A stretch of DNA of 6,690 bases. Origin: an uncultured Alcaligenaceae bacterium. Lineage in GTDB: Bacteria > Pseudomonadota > Gammaproteobacteria > Burkholderiales > Burkholderiaceae_B. Below are positions 6,270 to 6,690 of the stretch, piece after piece. The notes beneath the pieces are model-generated. The model had not been told where the DNA came from, did not search any database, and saw only the letters and a list, made by a program, of their open reading frames with translations. The stretch spans positions 1 to 6,690 of the forward strand of contig CALCPT010000681.1 in NCBI GenBank assembly GCA_937897265.1. Reading direction: 5' to 3'. The stretch's first letter is position 1. Every line of letters starts with the position of its first letter. The translations under genes and the position numbers were made by a program.

Positions 6270-6690
6270 ATGAAGGTAGTCATTATGCCTCGCGAACGGA
6301 TCATTCACGGTGCTTTGTCGCTCAACATAGGTCAGTGTCTGCTCGGTAGCCTCGCGCTAATGATGCTGGCTGTGTACCTTTCGGTCCCCTTGCAACGGCT
6401 CTTTCAGCCCACGGTGATTGAGCATGTGAAAGGTGAGCGGCATCGTTCAGGCACCGTTCACCCTGCGCCCTATGCAGACAAGCAGGCGTTAGACACATTG
6501 TTTGTGCAGCTCGGCGTCTTGCAGGCCAACTATCAGCGACTTGATGCACTGAGTCGGCGCGTTGCAGGGTTGGCAGGCCTGCCCCCCGCGGAGCTACAAA
6601 TTGTGTCTGAAAACGCCAATTTGCCTACGCCAGGGGGGCGATCCGAGGCTAAGCCGTTGGTAAGGATGGGGCAGCAGGTTCGTACCCTCC
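6270..6690 (+). CDS. N-terminal part of a membrane-anchored M23-type peptidase (3' end outside window)
   Basis: The frame is open for 140 codons to the window edge. A short basic N-terminus (MKVVIMPRERIIHG) precedes one hydrophobic segment (about 15-41), consistent with a signal anchor placing the rest in the periplasm. A helical, coiled-coil-like stretch follows (about 71-104), with QLGVLQANYQRLDALSRRVA and then GLAGLPP. This wording is familiar from the N-terminal part of beta-proteobacterial M23 (LytM-type) metallopeptidases that lie upstream of secA. Those enzymes, or their inactive relatives, act on peptidoglycan or regulate amidases. The catalytic zinc motifs would lie beyond 6690, so the family call is inference from this stretch and from the lpxC / DUF721 / M23 order, and activity cannot be judged. 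It starts on the opposite strand from, and very close to, the DciA-like gene. Confidence 0.7.
   Translation, partial: MKVVIMPRERIIHGALSLNIGQCLLGSLALMMLAVYLSVPLQRLFQPTVIEHVKGERHRSGTVHPAPYADKQALDTLFVQLGVLQANYQRLDALSRRVAGLAGLPPAELQIVSENANLPTPGGRSEAKPLVRMGQQVRTL

Noticed and set aside
6322..6549. Minus-strand 75-codon frame inside the M23-like gene
   Set aside because: The + strand frame has a good ribosome binding site, a membrane segment and a coiled coil. The antisense frame has no recognisable feature.
1..6690. A hidden novel system (mobile element, defence locus, CRISPR, small RNA gene)
   Set aside because: Every long stretch is explained by conserved cell-wall, division or lipid A genes in their usual order. 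Only the two intergenic regions carry unexplained structure.

Overview
This window is the distal half of a division and cell-wall (dcw) cluster from a Gram-negative bacterium, followed by the conserved block downstream of it. Left to right: the 3' end of murC, then ddlB, ftsQ, ftsA, ftsZ and lpxC, all on the + strand. A DciA/DUF721-type gene follows on the - strand, and a + strand gene runs off the right edge, looking like the N-terminus of a membrane-anchored M23-type peptidase. LpxC implies an outer membrane with lipid A. The order lpxC / DUF721 (reversed) / M23-like, the FtsQ sequence and the FtsZ tail all point to Betaproteobacteria, probably Burkholderiales; some FtsZ wording (LNENL, ACPLLEG) recalls Alcaligenaceae as I remember them. 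Genus cannot be fixed from the sequence alone.

Region 1-3305 is a tightly packed operon. murC and ddlB overlap by ATGA, ddlB and ftsQ are 11 bp apart, and ftsQ and ftsA are 4 bp apart. MurC and Ddl supply UDP-MurNAc-L-Ala and the D-Ala-D-Ala used to complete the peptidoglycan precursor. FtsQ, FtsA and FtsZ build the divisome: FtsZ forms the ring, FtsA ties it to the membrane, and FtsQ links it to the periplasmic side.

Region 3306-3476 is a 171-bp gap ahead of ftsZ. It is rich in perfect inverted repeats and is the most unusual non-coding stretch here. Region 4635-4839, between ftsZ and lpxC, carries two strong tandem hairpins, a T tract and a plausible sigma-70 -10 element. Transcription therefore probably stops or thins after ftsZ and restarts for lpxC.

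Region 4840-6690 holds lpxC, which commits the cell to lipid A synthesis. Its last 62 bp overlap the convergent DciA-like gene, whose 5' end abuts or overlaps the divergent M23-like gene. All genes are recognisable, intact where complete, and in expected order. I see no mobile element, tRNA, rRNA, CRISPR array or defence system, and no convincing undescribed system. The points worth a second look are the ftsZ leader repeats, the ftsZ-lpxC hairpins, the gene overlaps around the DciA homologue, and a few FtsZ residues.
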